Positions 18,492 to 28,805 of a stretch of 64,000 nt of DNA are shown here, one piece after another. Location of the stretch: contig NZ_JASZYU010000001.1 of NCBI RefSeq assembly GCF_030316825.1, positions 1,364,001 through 1,428,000 of the forward strand. Reading direction: 5' to 3'. The notes beneath the pieces were generated by a model. The model ran no database searches. It had not been told where the DNA came from and was given only the letters and a program-made list of their open reading frames with translations. Position numbers and translations under genes: made by a program. Positions within the stretch are counted from its first letter, which is position 1; every line of letters begins with the position of its first letter. This DNA comes from Variovorax fucosicus (GTDB lineage Bacteria; Pseudomonadota; Gammaproteobacteria; Burkholderiales; Burkholderiaceae_C).

Positions 18492-19025
18492 ATGACGAAG
18501 CACGACACTCACCCCGCCTCGGCCCCGACGATCGAGGCGCTGACGCGCCACAACATCGAGACGATTCTTTGCCTGGAAGACGATCAGCAGAACGCGAAGC
18601 CGGCGCTGTACCGCGCGGTCTCGCGCATCGCGGCCTTCTGCGGCACGCTGAGCTTCCTCGCGGCCAACGCCGTGGTGTTCGTGGGCTGGATCCTGGTGAA
18701 CCAGTTGGTCTGGAAGCTCGACCCCTACCCGTTCACCTTCCTGCTGTTCTTGGTGTCGCTCGAAGCGATTTTTCTGTCGATCCTGATCCTCATCAGCCAG
18801 AACATGTCGCTGGAGCAGGACGAACGCCGCCATCATCTGGACTTGCAGATCAACCTGCTCACCGAACGCGAGATGACCGCGATGCTGCGGCTCGTGACGC
18901 GCATGGCCAGCCAGATGGGCATCGAGGACGAGGGGCAGCGCGAGGTGCGCGCGCTCACCGAGCGCACCGACCCCGGCTCGGTGCTGCACCAGATCGTGGC
19001 GGCGGAAACCGCGCACGGCCACTGA
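18492..19025 (+). CDS. DUF1003 family membrane protein
   Basis: A 177-residue inner-membrane protein of the DUF1003 family. Two central transmembrane helices (FLAANAVVFVGWILVNQL and TFLLFLVSLEAIFLSILIL) flank the family motif around DPYPF, followed by ISQNMSLEQDERRHHLDLQINLLTEREMTAML, the typical cytoplasmic coiled segment. Function of the family is unproven; some homologues are linked to cyclic nucleotide or stress control. Preceded by an AGGAG-like ribosome site (AAGGAG at 18478-18483). Confidence 0.85.
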   Translation: MTKHDTHPASAPTIEALTRHNIETILCLEDDQQNAKPALYRAVSRIAAFCGTLSFLAANAVVFVGWILVNQLVWKLDPYPFTFLLFLVSLEAIFLSILILISQNMSLEQDERRHHLDLQINLLTEREMTAMLRLVTRMASQMGIEDEGQREVRALTERTDPGSVLHQIVAAETAHGH

Positions 19026-19059
19026 GAAGACGCGCGACGCGCACAGACCGCTGCGCCCG

Positions 19060-19443
19060 CTACGCGCCCGTCTTGGGCTTCGGCACGCGCTGCGCCGGAT
19101 CGTAGAAGAAGGTCTCCTGTGCCAGCCGCTCGCCTTCCCAGCGCTGCCAGGCGATCTCCTCCATGTGCGTGACGGTGCCGTCGGGCCATTCGAACTCGAA
19201 GATCCAGCGGATCGCGACATGGTCGCCATTCACCAGCACCGGCCGCACGCACTGAGACCGGATCGACACGGCCCGGGCCAGGATCGCGCGCTCGCGCGCC
19301 ACCGCGGAATCGCGCCCGATGCGCGGCTCGGACTGGTTTTCCTGCATCGAGACGTTCGGCGCATAGAACGCCTCGACGGCTTCGTCGTGCGCATTGGCTT
19401 CGACGCGGGCAATAAAAAGCTCAAGGGTTTCGGGTGTGGGCAT
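19060..19443 (-). CDS. NTF2-like / SnoaL-fold protein
   Basis: A 127-residue protein with the length and pattern of the SnoaL/NTF2 superfamily: a first helix pair (ELFIARVEANAHDEAVEAFYAPNVSMQEN) followed by curved-sheet strands (HVAIRWIFEFEWPDGTVTHMEEIAWQRWEGERLAQETFFYD). Such proteins are small enzymes or ligand binders with a central pocket. The neighbours give no clue to substrate. It is divergent from the XRE regulator gene with an 84-bp spacer. Confidence 0.8.
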   Translation of the reverse strand: MPTPETLELFIARVEANAHDEAVEAFYAPNVSMQENQSEPRIGRDSAVARERAILARAVSIRSQCVRPVLVNGDHVAIRWIFEFEWPDGTVTHMEEIAWQRWEGERLAQETFFYDPAQRVPKPKTGA

Positions 19444-19527
19444 GGACCGGACTGTGCACGCTGCGCCCGGCCGCGTCGATTACCCGCAGGTAAGGCGACG
19501 GCGCACCGACTGCACTATGCTGACGCG

Positions 19528-20376
19528 ATGGACACCCGCGTCGCGCCGCAACCCCCGTCGCCAGGTGACCGCCTGCGCAGCTGGCGCGAGCGCCGGCACC
19601 TGAGCCAGATGGCGCTGGCCCTGCAGGCCGAGGTGTCGGCGCGGCACCTGAGTTTTGTGGAAACCGGGCGCGCGCAACCCGGGCGCGAGCTGATCCTGCG
19701 GCTGGCCGACGAACTCGAGATTCCATTGCGCGAGCGCAACATGCTGCTCAGGGCGGCGGGCTTTGCGCCGGTGTTCGAGCAGCGGCGCTTCGACGACCCG
19801 TCGTTCGACCCGGTGCGCTCGATCATCGACATCACGCTGGCGCGGCACGCGCCGTTTCCAGCCTATGTGATCGACCGGCACTGGGACGTCGTGTGTCGCA
19901 ACGACGGCGTGCCGGAGCTGTACGAAGGCGTCGATGCTGCCCTGCTGGTGCCGCCCACCAACGTCGTGCGGCTCATGCTGCACCCCCAGGGCATGGCGTC
20001 GCGCGTGCACAACCTGCCATCGTGGCGCTCCCACTTCATCGTGCAGATGCGCCGCCAGTTCGAGCTGACTGCCGATCCCCACCTCGGCGCGCTGCTGCGC
20101 GAAACGCTGGCCTGGCCAGGCGGCATCGGCCCGATCGACGAATCGACGGGCGGGCCGGCGATGACGCTCGACATCGACACCCGCATCGGTCGCCTCTCGT
20201 TCATCACGGCCATCACGGTGTTCGGCAGCCCGGTCGATGTGACGCTGGAAGAGATCGCGCTCGAAGTGATGCACCCCGCCAACAGCTTCACGGAGCACGC
20301 GGTGCGGGACGCTGCGGCAGCGCGGGCCGCGCGGCGCAAGGGCCAGGAGACGAAGAGGCAGGAGACGAAGGACTAG
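19528..20376 (+). CDS. XRE-family transcriptional regulator with MmyB-like ligand-binding domain
   Basis: A 282-residue protein. Residues about 12-65 are an XRE helix-turn-helix (RLRSWRERRHLSQMALALQAEVSARHLSFVETGR). The rest matches the MmyB-like domain (PAYVIDRHWDVVCRNDGV, then NVVRLMLHPQGM), which binds fatty-acyl-like ligands in related regulators. TATGCT at 19516-19521 lies six bases before the ATG, compatible with a leaderless message. It ends convergently with the phosphatase gene: both stop codons are read from the same CTAG (20373-20376). It probably controls the divergent SnoaL-fold gene. Confidence 0.9.
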   Translation: MDTRVAPQPPSPGDRLRSWRERRHLSQMALALQAEVSARHLSFVETGRAQPGRELILRLADELEIPLRERNMLLRAAGFAPVFEQRRFDDPSFDPVRSIIDITLARHAPFPAYVIDRHWDVVCRNDGVPELYEGVDAALLVPPTNVVRLMLHPQGMASRVHNLPSWRSHFIVQMRRQFELTADPHLGALLRETLAWPGGIGPIDESTGGPAMTLDIDTRIGRLSFITAITVFGSPVDVTLEEIALEVMHPANSFTEHAVRDAAAARAARRKGQETKRQETKD

Positions 20377-20942
20377 GCAACCCCCGCCTGCACCAGCGCT
20401 GCGCGCATCTTCTCCACGTCCAGCCGCTCCAGGTAGCGCGGGATGTTGCGCCACAGCGTGTGGTAGCCGTAGCCGCCGCGAAACATCTCGCGCAGCGCAT
20501 CCTCCTTGCGCCAGCCCTGCAGCACCATCCGATAGGCCGCGGCCACCACGCCGGTGCGGTCGGCGCCGTGCCAGCAATGGATCAGCACCGGGCCGTTGCG
20601 CTCGGCCTTACGGATCGCAATCAGCGCGCGCAGCACCTCGTCGTCATTGATCGACCAGGTGTCGATGCGCACGCGCTCGAGCGCGATCTCGGGGTGGCCG
20701 CGGAACGCGCGCTCGTCGCTGTTGTACGACCGGAAGCTCAGCACCGTCTGGATGCCGAGCGCCTTGAGCGCGGCCACGTCGTCATGCCGCGGCTGCGCAC
20801 TGCGGTACAGCGTGGGTGTGATGCGGTGCAGGTTCTCGACGCGGTGGCCATGGCCGGCCAGCGGGTCGGCCCATTCATCGGGGCGCGCATCGGCCGGCCG
20901 ATCGAGCGGCGCGTGCTTCTTCCTTCGGCTTTCGCGCTTCAT
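20373..20942 (-). CDS. Dual-specificity/tyrosine phosphatase-like protein
   Basis: A 189-residue cytoplasmic protein with the phosphatase signature HCWHGADRTGVV: Cys123 is the nucleophile and Arg129 binds phosphate (CX5R). ITPTLYRSAQPRHDDVAALKALGIQTVLSFR is the usual N-terminal part of this branch (DSPs related to Siw14/PFA-DSP). The N-terminus has a basic tail. Third gene of a coupled operon: its ATG overlaps the preceding stop as ATGA. With a glycolipid-type glycosyltransferase at the head of the operon, a lipid- or inositol-type phosphate is as likely a substrate as phosphotyrosine. Confidence 0.85.
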   Translation of the reverse strand: MKRESRRKKHAPLDRPADARPDEWADPLAGHGHRVENLHRITPTLYRSAQPRHDDVAALKALGIQTVLSFRSYNSDERAFRGHPEIALERVRIDTWSINDDEVLRALIAIRKAERNGPVLIHCWHGADRTGVVAAAYRMVLQGWRKEDALREMFRGGYGYHTLWRNIPRYLERLDVEKMRAALVQAGVA

Positions 20943-21442
20943 GCGCCGGGCGCCTTTCGGCGCGGGCGGTGCCGCACCCACAAGATGAGCGCAGCCGCGC
21001 CGAGACCGATCCAGTAGTCGACCGGCGCACCGAACAGCCAGTGCTTGTGCCAGGTCACCAGATCCGGCCTGAACTGGGCCCAGCCCCAGGCCGGGTTGAT
21101 GATGAACCACAGGAAGTCTTCGACGATCCAGAACACCACGAGGCCGACCAGCGCGAGCCCCGCTTCTCGCCACCTCCAGCGGCCGTTGAAAGCCAGCGGC
21201 GCAAAGAACACCAGCGCCATGAAGGTGAACACCCAGGCGTGGTAGCCGGTCATCGCGCGGCCGCCCCAGAAGATGTCGAGCAGCCAGTGCTTCTCGATGC
21301 GCCAGGTCGGCAGGCTGGTGGCCCAGCCGGCGCCGCCTTCGATCTGAACCTCGGCGTTGGCGAAGAAATACGCCATGACGACGACCCACACGAGGTAGCC
21401 GATGGTGCGGCCGATGCGCCGCTCGTGCTGTTCGCCGTTCAT
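20939..21442 (-). CDS. Four-helix integral membrane protein of unknown function
   Basis: A 167-residue protein with about four membrane helices: GYLVWVVVMAYFFA, WVFTFMALVFFAPLAF, LALVGLVVFWIVEDFLWFIINP and YWIGLGAAALILWV. Aromatic and charged residues cluster between them (WRIEKHWLLDIFWGGRAM; NPAWGWAQFRPDLVTWHKHWLFG), which could line an active site. I do not recognise the family. It is translationally coupled on both sides (ATGA overlaps) between a glycosyltransferase and a phosphatase, so it probably handles the same lipid. Confidence 0.75.
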   Translation of the reverse strand: MNGEQHERRIGRTIGYLVWVVVMAYFFANAEVQIEGGAGWATSLPTWRIEKHWLLDIFWGGRAMTGYHAWVFTFMALVFFAPLAFNGRWRWREAGLALVGLVVFWIVEDFLWFIINPAWGWAQFRPDLVTWHKHWLFGAPVDYWIGLGAAALILWVRHRPRRKAPGA

Positions 21443-22578
21443 GCGCCGAGCACGCAGTCGAGCACGCGGCACGCCGCGTCGGGCTTGCCGAGGCTCCGGC
21501 TCTTCTGCGCCATGCGCGCGAGCTGTTCGGGTGCGGCCATGAGGCGCGCAACCTTGTACTCGAGGCCGATGCTGTCGTAGGCCAGCCAGGCCGCGCCCTC
21601 TTCCATGAGGAAACCCGCGTTGTGCTCTTCCTGCCCCGGGATCGGCGACACCAGCAGCATCGGCTTGCCGAGTGCGAGGCACTCCGAAATCGTCAAGCCA
21701 CCCGGTTTGGTCACCACGAGGTCGGCCGCGGCCATGAGCTTTTCCATCTCGTTGGTGAAGCCCAATGCGACCAGCCGGCCGGGAAGGCGCTGCGCGATCG
21801 CCTTCAGTGCTTCATGCGCCGTCGCATTGCGGCCGGCCACCGCGATCACCTGGAAGTCGCTGCCCGGCCCGCCGAGCGCCAGCACGCGCTCGACCATGCT
21901 CGGCAGGTCGCCCACACCGGCGCCACCGGAAGCCATCAAGATCACCTTGCGCGCCGGGTCGAGGCCGAGCCGCGACACGCAGGCGTCGCGCGCCAGTTCG
22001 GGCGCATCGGGCCGGGAGAACACCGGCATCACCGGGATGCCGGTCACGTGGATGCGGTCGGCCGGGAGCCCGCGCGCGCGCATGCGGAAAGCCACTTCTT
22101 CGGTGGCGGCGAGGTAGCCGGCCATGCCGGGCACGATCCACATGTTGTGCAGGTCGTAGTCGGTCACCTGCAGCCACACCGGGCAGTCGAGCCGGCCGCG
22201 ATTGCCCTCGCGCATCAGCAACTCGGCCGGCAGAAAGTGGGTGCAGACGATCGCCCTCGGCTTGGCGCGATGGATCTCGCGCAGCAACGCGCCAGCACTC
22301 ACGCGCTCGATGCCGCGCCGCAGCCGCTGCGAGGTGGCGCTGTGCGGCGTGCTGTCGGCCTTCTGGTGCAGGTACGACCAGACCTCGGGGGCGCGGTTCA
22401 CGAGCTGGATGTACCAGTCCGTGTACACCTTGCGGAAGCCGCCGGCCACATGGGCCATGGCGTCGATGTGCACTGCGCTGCAGGGCGGGTTCAATGCTTC
22501 GGCCGTCGCGGCCAGGGCTTGGGCGGCGCGCACGTGGCCGTTGCCGGCGCTCACGCTGAGGATCAGGAGTCGGGTCAT
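21439..22578 (-). CDS. MGDG-synthase/UgtP-like diacylglycerol glycosyltransferase
   Basis: A 379-residue GT28-fold enzyme. The N-terminal MGDG_synth domain is evident (LLILSVSAGNGHVRAAQAL, then IDAMAHVAGGFRKVYTDWY and EVWSYLHQKAD), and the C-terminal nucleotide-sugar half carries ILMASGGAGVGDL, LGFTNEMEKLMAAADLVVTKPGGLTISECLALGKPMLL. It would transfer a hexose from a UDP-sugar to diacylglycerol at the inner leaflet. The start is set at MTRLLILSVSAGNGH; upstream sequence in frame looks non-coding. Head of a three-gene coupled operon. In proteobacteria such enzymes can make membrane glycolipids that replace phospholipids, an idea not testable here. Confidence 0.88.
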   Translation of the reverse strand: MTRLLILSVSAGNGHVRAAQALAATAEALNPPCSAVHIDAMAHVAGGFRKVYTDWYIQLVNRAPEVWSYLHQKADSTPHSATSQRLRRGIERVSAGALLREIHRAKPRAIVCTHFLPAELLMREGNRGRLDCPVWLQVTDYDLHNMWIVPGMAGYLAATEEVAFRMRARGLPADRIHVTGIPVMPVFSRPDAPELARDACVSRLGLDPARKVILMASGGAGVGDLPSMVERVLALGGPGSDFQVIAVAGRNATAHEALKAIAQRLPGRLVALGFTNEMEKLMAAADLVVTKPGGLTISECLALGKPMLLVSPIPGQEEHNAGFLMEEGAAWLAYDSIGLEYKVARLMAAPEQLARMAQKSRSLGKPDAACRVLDCVLGA

Positions 22579-22637
22579 GTTGTGGCCCGGATTATCGCCA
22601 GCGCGTTTGACGCTTCTTTTCCCGGATTTCTTCTTGC

Positions 22638-23333
22638 CTAGACGACCAGCCGGTAGCCCACCGCCGTTTCGGTCAGCAGATGCTTCGGCTGCGCCGGATC
22701 GGCCTCGAGCTTCTGCCGCAGGTGGCCCATGTAGATGCGCAGGTAGTGGCTCTGCTCCGAATGCGACGGGCCCCACACCTCGCGCAGCAGCTGGCGCTGC
22801 GTGAGCACGCGGCCGGCGTTCGCCACCAGCACGGCGAGCAGGCGGTATTCGGTCGGCGTCAGGTGCACCTCGGCACCGGCGCGGCGCACGATGCGCGCGG
22901 CACGGTCGAGTTCGATCTCGCCGAAACGGAACACCGCCTCGGGCTCGTCGCCGTTGCCCCCGGCCGCGCGCGGGCGACGCAGGTTGGCCCGCACGCGCGC
23001 GAGCAGCTCGCCGGTGCCGAAGGGTTTGGTGAGGTAGTCGTCGGCGCCGGCATCGAGCGCGGCGATCTTGTCGGCCTCGTCGGTGCGGGCCGACAGCACG
23101 ATGATCGGCACCGCGGACCAGCCGCGCACATCGCGGATCAGCGTCACCCCGTCGCCGTCGGGCAGGCCGAGGTCGAGCACCAGCAGGTCGGGCTGGCGCG
23201 TGCCGGCCGCAGCCAGCCCGTCGCGCAGGTTCCCGGCTTCGTGCACCTGCCAGCCCTCGGCCTCCAGCGCGCCGCGCACGAAGCGGCGGATCTGCGGCTC
23301 GTCCTCGATCACGATGGCGGTGGGTTGGGGCAT
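22638..23333 (-). CDS. kdpE: Response regulator KdpE
   Basis: A 231-residue OmpR-family regulator: receiver with IVIEDEPQIRR, phosphoacceptor Asp54 (LLVLDLGLPDGDG), LSARTDE and DDYLTKPF, then a winged helix (LTPTEYRLLAVLVANAGRVLTQRQLLREVWG, HYLRIYMGHLRQKLE, TETAVGYRLVV). The HLRQKLE-x-DPxxPxHLLTE-x-GVGYR pattern is typical of KdpE. Last gene of the kdp operon, 7 bp after kdpD. It should bind the KdpE box at 30882-30910. Confidence 0.96.
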   Translation of the reverse strand: MPQPTAIVIEDEPQIRRFVRGALEAEGWQVHEAGNLRDGLAAAGTRQPDLLVLDLGLPDGDGVTLIRDVRGWSAVPIIVLSARTDEADKIAALDAGADDYLTKPFGTGELLARVRANLRRPRAAGGNGDEPEAVFRFGEIELDRAARIVRRAGAEVHLTPTEYRLLAVLVANAGRVLTQRQLLREVWGPSHSEQSHYLRIYMGHLRQKLEADPAQPKHLLTETAVGYRLVV

Positions 23334-23340
23334 GGGCGGC

Positions 23341-26079
23341 TCAAGCGTCGGGCAGTTCCGGAGGACGGGGCGGTGCGCGCCGCGGCAGGGTCACGGTGAA
23401 TTCTGCACCGCCGCCACGCGCGTTGGCCGCCGTGATCTCGCCCCCGTGCGCGCTCACGACCGCCTTGCAGATCGCCAGGCCGAGGCCGACACCGGGCGTG
23501 GCCGACTCGGCCTGGCCGCGCGTGAACTTGTCGAACAGCGTTTGCTCATGGCCCTGCAGCGCGGCAGGCAGGCCGGCGCCGTGGTCGCGCACGGTAAGCA
23601 CCAGTGCCGCCGGCGTGACCGTCGCGCCCAGCACGATCGGTTGCGCGCCGTACTTGGCCGCGTTCTCCAGCAGGTTGACCAGCACGCGCTCGATCAGCAC
23701 CGCATCGAATTCGACCAGCGGCAGGTCGGGCGCGAGTGCCGTCTGCACCGACCGGCCGCCCAGCGCAGGCTGCGCGGCGCGGATGGCCGAACCCGCCACC
23801 TCCTCCACCGACTGCCAGTCACGCCGCAGATTGACCGCACCGTCGCCGATGCCGCTTTCGAGCCGCGCCATGTCGAGCAGGTTGTTGACCAGCGCGTTGA
23901 GCGCCCTCGCCTGCGCCACGATCGCCTGCGCCGCCGCGCCGTGCTGTTCGGCCGGCAGGGTCTGCAGCGACTCGGCCAGTGCGATCAGCGCCGTGAGCGG
24001 CGTGCGCACGTCGTGCGAAATGGCGCCAAGCAATGCGTTGCGCAGCCGCTCCGACTCCATCTCGACCACGGCCTGCTGCGCGACCTCGACGTAGTGCACC
24101 CGTTCCAGCGCGATCGCGATCTGCCTCGCCAGCGTTTCGAGTTGCTGCGCCTGCTCCGGGATCAGCAGCCAGCGCGGTTGCGCGGGCTCGAGCGCGAGCA
24201 CGCCGCGCACGCGCATCGGCGCCTGCAGCGGCACGTAGTGCCAGGGCTGCGCGGCCAGCGTGGCAGTGGCGAGGCCGGCCGGCTGGCCCTGGCGGAACGC
24301 CCAGTCGGCCACGCTCGCATCGAACCCGGGCGGCGGCGCTGCGGGCGCCACCAGCTGGTCGGCCGCATTGGTGACGAGCACCAGCGCCCGGCCACCGAAA
24401 TGCCCCTGCACGGCGGCCGCGCCGAGTTCGACCACGCGCGTGCTTTCGAGTGCGGCCGAGAGCTCGCGCGTGAGCTCGAACAGCGATTGCGCGCGCCGCT
24501 CCCGGCTGGTCGAGACACCCACCGCGAAGCGAAGACCCGCGGTGAGCTGGCCCACGAGCAGGCCGACGCCGAGCATCACCGCGAAGGTCACGAGGTACTG
24601 GACGTCGCTCACGGCAAACGAGAACCGCGGCTGCACGAAGAAGAAGTCGAACGCGGCCACGTTGAGCGCCGCTGCGAACGCGGCCGGCCCGCGCCCGAAG
24701 CGGATGGCGACACCGACCACGCCGAGCAGGAACAGCATCACGATGTTGGCCAGTTCGAGCACGCCAGCCAGCGGCGTCGCGAGCAGGGTCACGGCCACGC
24801 TGCTGGCGGCGGCCCAGGCGTAGCCCGGCCAGCGCGCGTGCGGGCGGTCGGCATCGGCGTCGTCGGTCGCCTCGGCGCCGCGCCCCCGGCCGAGCGGCGC
24901 GCTGGACAGGCGACGCGAGCTTTCCGCACGGCCGACCTCGACGATGTCGAGCGCCGGCGCCTGCTGCGCCAGGGCGCGCGCCAGCGATGCCTGCGGCCAC
25001 CAGCCGCGCCAGCCGGCGTCCGGCGCGGGCCGACCGATCACCAGCGTGGCGCAATTGAGGCGCTGCGCCTGCGCGGCGAGTTGCTGCGCGATGTCGGCGC
25101 CGGTCAGCACGGCCGTGGCGGCACCCAGTTCTTCGGCCAGCTTGAGCACCGCCAGAATGCGGTCGCGCTGCGCGGCGGCGAGGCGCTGCAGCGGCGGCGT
25201 CTCCACGTACGCGGCATGCCAGCGGACGTTGAGCTGCCCGGCGAGCCGCGCCGCGGCACGCACCGTTTGGGCCGCGCCCTCGCTCGGGCCGACGCAGGCG
25301 AGGATGGCGCCCGACGTGTTCCAGGCCTGCAGCGCGGTGGCGCCCGACTGCTCGACGCGCCAGCCACGCATGTCGTCTTCGACATGCTCGGCGGTGCGGC
25401 GCAAGGCGATCTCGCGCAGCGCGAGCAGGTTGCCTTTGCGAAAGAAATTCTGGGCAGCGCGCTCCGCCTGCTGGGGCAGGTACACCTTGCCGGCCGCGAG
25501 CCGGGCCGTGAGTTCGTCGGGCGTGACGTCGACCAGCACCACCTCGTCGGCCTCGTCGAGCACGGTGTCGGGCACGGTCTCGTGCACCCGCACGCCGGTG
25601 ATGGCGCCCACGGTGCCGTTCAGGCTCTCGAGGTGCTGAACGTTGAGGGCCGACCAGACCTCGATGCCTGCGGCCAACAGCTCCTGCACGTCCTGCCAGC
25701 GCTTGGCATGGCGGGAACCCGGCGCGTTGGTGTGCGCCAGCTCGTCGACCAGCAGCACCGCTGGTTTGCGTTCGAGCGCGGCATCCAGGTCGAACTCGGG
25801 CAGCGCGCGGTCGCGGTACGGCAACTGGCGCAACGGGAGGCGATCGAGCCCGACCAGCAATGCCGCGGTCTCGCTGCGGCCATGCGTCTCGACCACGCCG
25901 ATCAGCACGTCGCGCCCCGCCGCATGCTCGCGCTGCGCCGCACTCAGCATGGCCCAGGTCTTGCCGACGCCGGCGCTCGCGCCGAAATAGATGCGCAGCT
26001 TGCCGCGCTGGGCACGCGCCTCGTCGCTGCGCATCTGCGCGAGCAGCGCGTCGGGGTCGGGGCGGACGACTTCGTTCAT
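23341..26079 (-). CDS. kdpD: Sensor histidine kinase KdpD
   Basis: A 912-residue K+/turgor sensor. The N-terminal KdpD domain has Walker A (GASAGVGKTWAM) and Walker B (LLVDELAHTN); a Usp-like domain follows (residues about 250-380). Four close membrane helices (SVAVTLLATPLAGVLELANIVMLFLLGV onward, residues about 420-520) precede a GAF-like domain and the kinase core with the H box GAISHDVRTPLTAL (His689), NLLENAAKYG and GVGLGLAI. Length and order match E. coli KdpD (894 residues). It phosphorylates KdpE, encoded directly downstream. Confidence 0.97.
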   Translation of the reverse strand: MNEVVRPDPDALLAQMRSDEARAQRGKLRIYFGASAGVGKTWAMLSAAQREHAAGRDVLIGVVETHGRSETAALLVGLDRLPLRQLPYRDRALPEFDLDAALERKPAVLLVDELAHTNAPGSRHAKRWQDVQELLAAGIEVWSALNVQHLESLNGTVGAITGVRVHETVPDTVLDEADEVVLVDVTPDELTARLAAGKVYLPQQAERAAQNFFRKGNLLALREIALRRTAEHVEDDMRGWRVEQSGATALQAWNTSGAILACVGPSEGAAQTVRAAARLAGQLNVRWHAAYVETPPLQRLAAAQRDRILAVLKLAEELGAATAVLTGADIAQQLAAQAQRLNCATLVIGRPAPDAGWRGWWPQASLARALAQQAPALDIVEVGRAESSRRLSSAPLGRGRGAEATDDADADRPHARWPGYAWAAASSVAVTLLATPLAGVLELANIVMLFLLGVVGVAIRFGRGPAAFAAALNVAAFDFFFVQPRFSFAVSDVQYLVTFAVMLGVGLLVGQLTAGLRFAVGVSTSRERRAQSLFELTRELSAALESTRVVELGAAAVQGHFGGRALVLVTNAADQLVAPAAPPPGFDASVADWAFRQGQPAGLATATLAAQPWHYVPLQAPMRVRGVLALEPAQPRWLLIPEQAQQLETLARQIAIALERVHYVEVAQQAVVEMESERLRNALLGAISHDVRTPLTALIALAESLQTLPAEQHGAAAQAIVAQARALNALVNNLLDMARLESGIGDGAVNLRRDWQSVEEVAGSAIRAAQPALGGRSVQTALAPDLPLVEFDAVLIERVLVNLLENAAKYGAQPIVLGATVTPAALVLTVRDHGAGLPAALQGHEQTLFDKFTRGQAESATPGVGLGLAICKAVVSAHGGEITAANARGGGAEFTVTLPRRAPPRPPELPDA

Positions 26080-26141
26080 GGGAGGCGGCCCGTCAGGTTA
26101 GCGCATGGGCCGTTCCTTGCGCCGTCGACAATCATCGCGTG

Positions 26142-26717
26142 CTACTTCGCCGGGTCGAGCGCGAGGTTCAGCGCCAGCACGTTGATGCGCGGCTCGCCGA
26201 GCAGCCCCCACAGCGCGCCCTCGGTGTTGCTGGCGATGAGTTGCTCGACCTGCTCGACCGGCAGGCCGCGCACGCGTGCGACCCGCACCGCCTGGTAGTG
26301 CGCCGCCGCCGGGCTGATGTGCGGATCGAGCCCACTCGCCGATGCGGTGACCAGATCCACCGGCACGGGTGCCGTGTTGCCGGGGTCGGCCACGCGCAGC
26401 GCCTCGATGCGGGCCTTGACCGCGTCGGCCAGCGCCGGGTTCAGCGGCCCCTGGTTCGCGCCGCCCGAGGCGGATGCGTTGTAGGCCATCGGTGCCGTGG
26501 CCGACGGGCGGCCCCAGAAGTGCTTCGGGTCGCTGAAGGCCTGGCCGATCAGCGCGGAGCCGACCGGCTTGCCATCGCGCAACACCAGGCTGCCCGCAGC
26601 CTGCGCGGGGAACAGAGCTTGCGCGACGCCGGTGACGGCGAGCGGGTAGAGCACGCCGGTGACGAGCGTGAGCGCTGTGAACAGCACGAGGGCCGGACGC
26701 AGAAGTGGGGTTGTCAT
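26142..26717 (-). CDS. kdpC: K+-transporting ATPase subunit KdpC
   Basis: A 191-residue periplasmic subunit with one N-terminal membrane helix ([28 protein letters not shown]) and the conserved KdpC features: [39 protein letters not shown] and, near the end, [31 protein letters not shown]. It assists KdpA/KdpB assembly and ATP affinity. Placed 10 bp after kdpB. Confidence 0.97.
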   Translation of the reverse strand: MTTPLLRPALVLFTALTLVTGVLYPLAVTGVAQALFPAQAAGSLVLRDGKPVGSALIGQAFSDPKHFWGRPSATAPMAYNASASGGANQGPLNPALADAVKARIEALRVADPGNTAPVPVDLVTASASGLDPHISPAAAHYQAVRVARVRGLPVEQVEQLIASNTEGALWGLLGEPRINVLALNLALDPAK

Positions 26718-26727
26718 GGATGTGTCC

Positions 26728-28800
<2,073 letters not shown>

Positions 28801-28805
28801 GACGA

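Noticed and set aside
20373..20376. Gene overlap as a possible regulatory feature
   Set aside because: The convergent XRE and phosphatase genes merely share CTAG as both stop codons, a compact but ordinary arrangement.
23068..26298. Plus-strand ORF of 1076 codons across kdpD and kdpC
   Set aside because: Antisense to KdpD and its neighbours, Arg/His-rich with no recognisable domain. A GC-skew artefact common in high-GC genomes.
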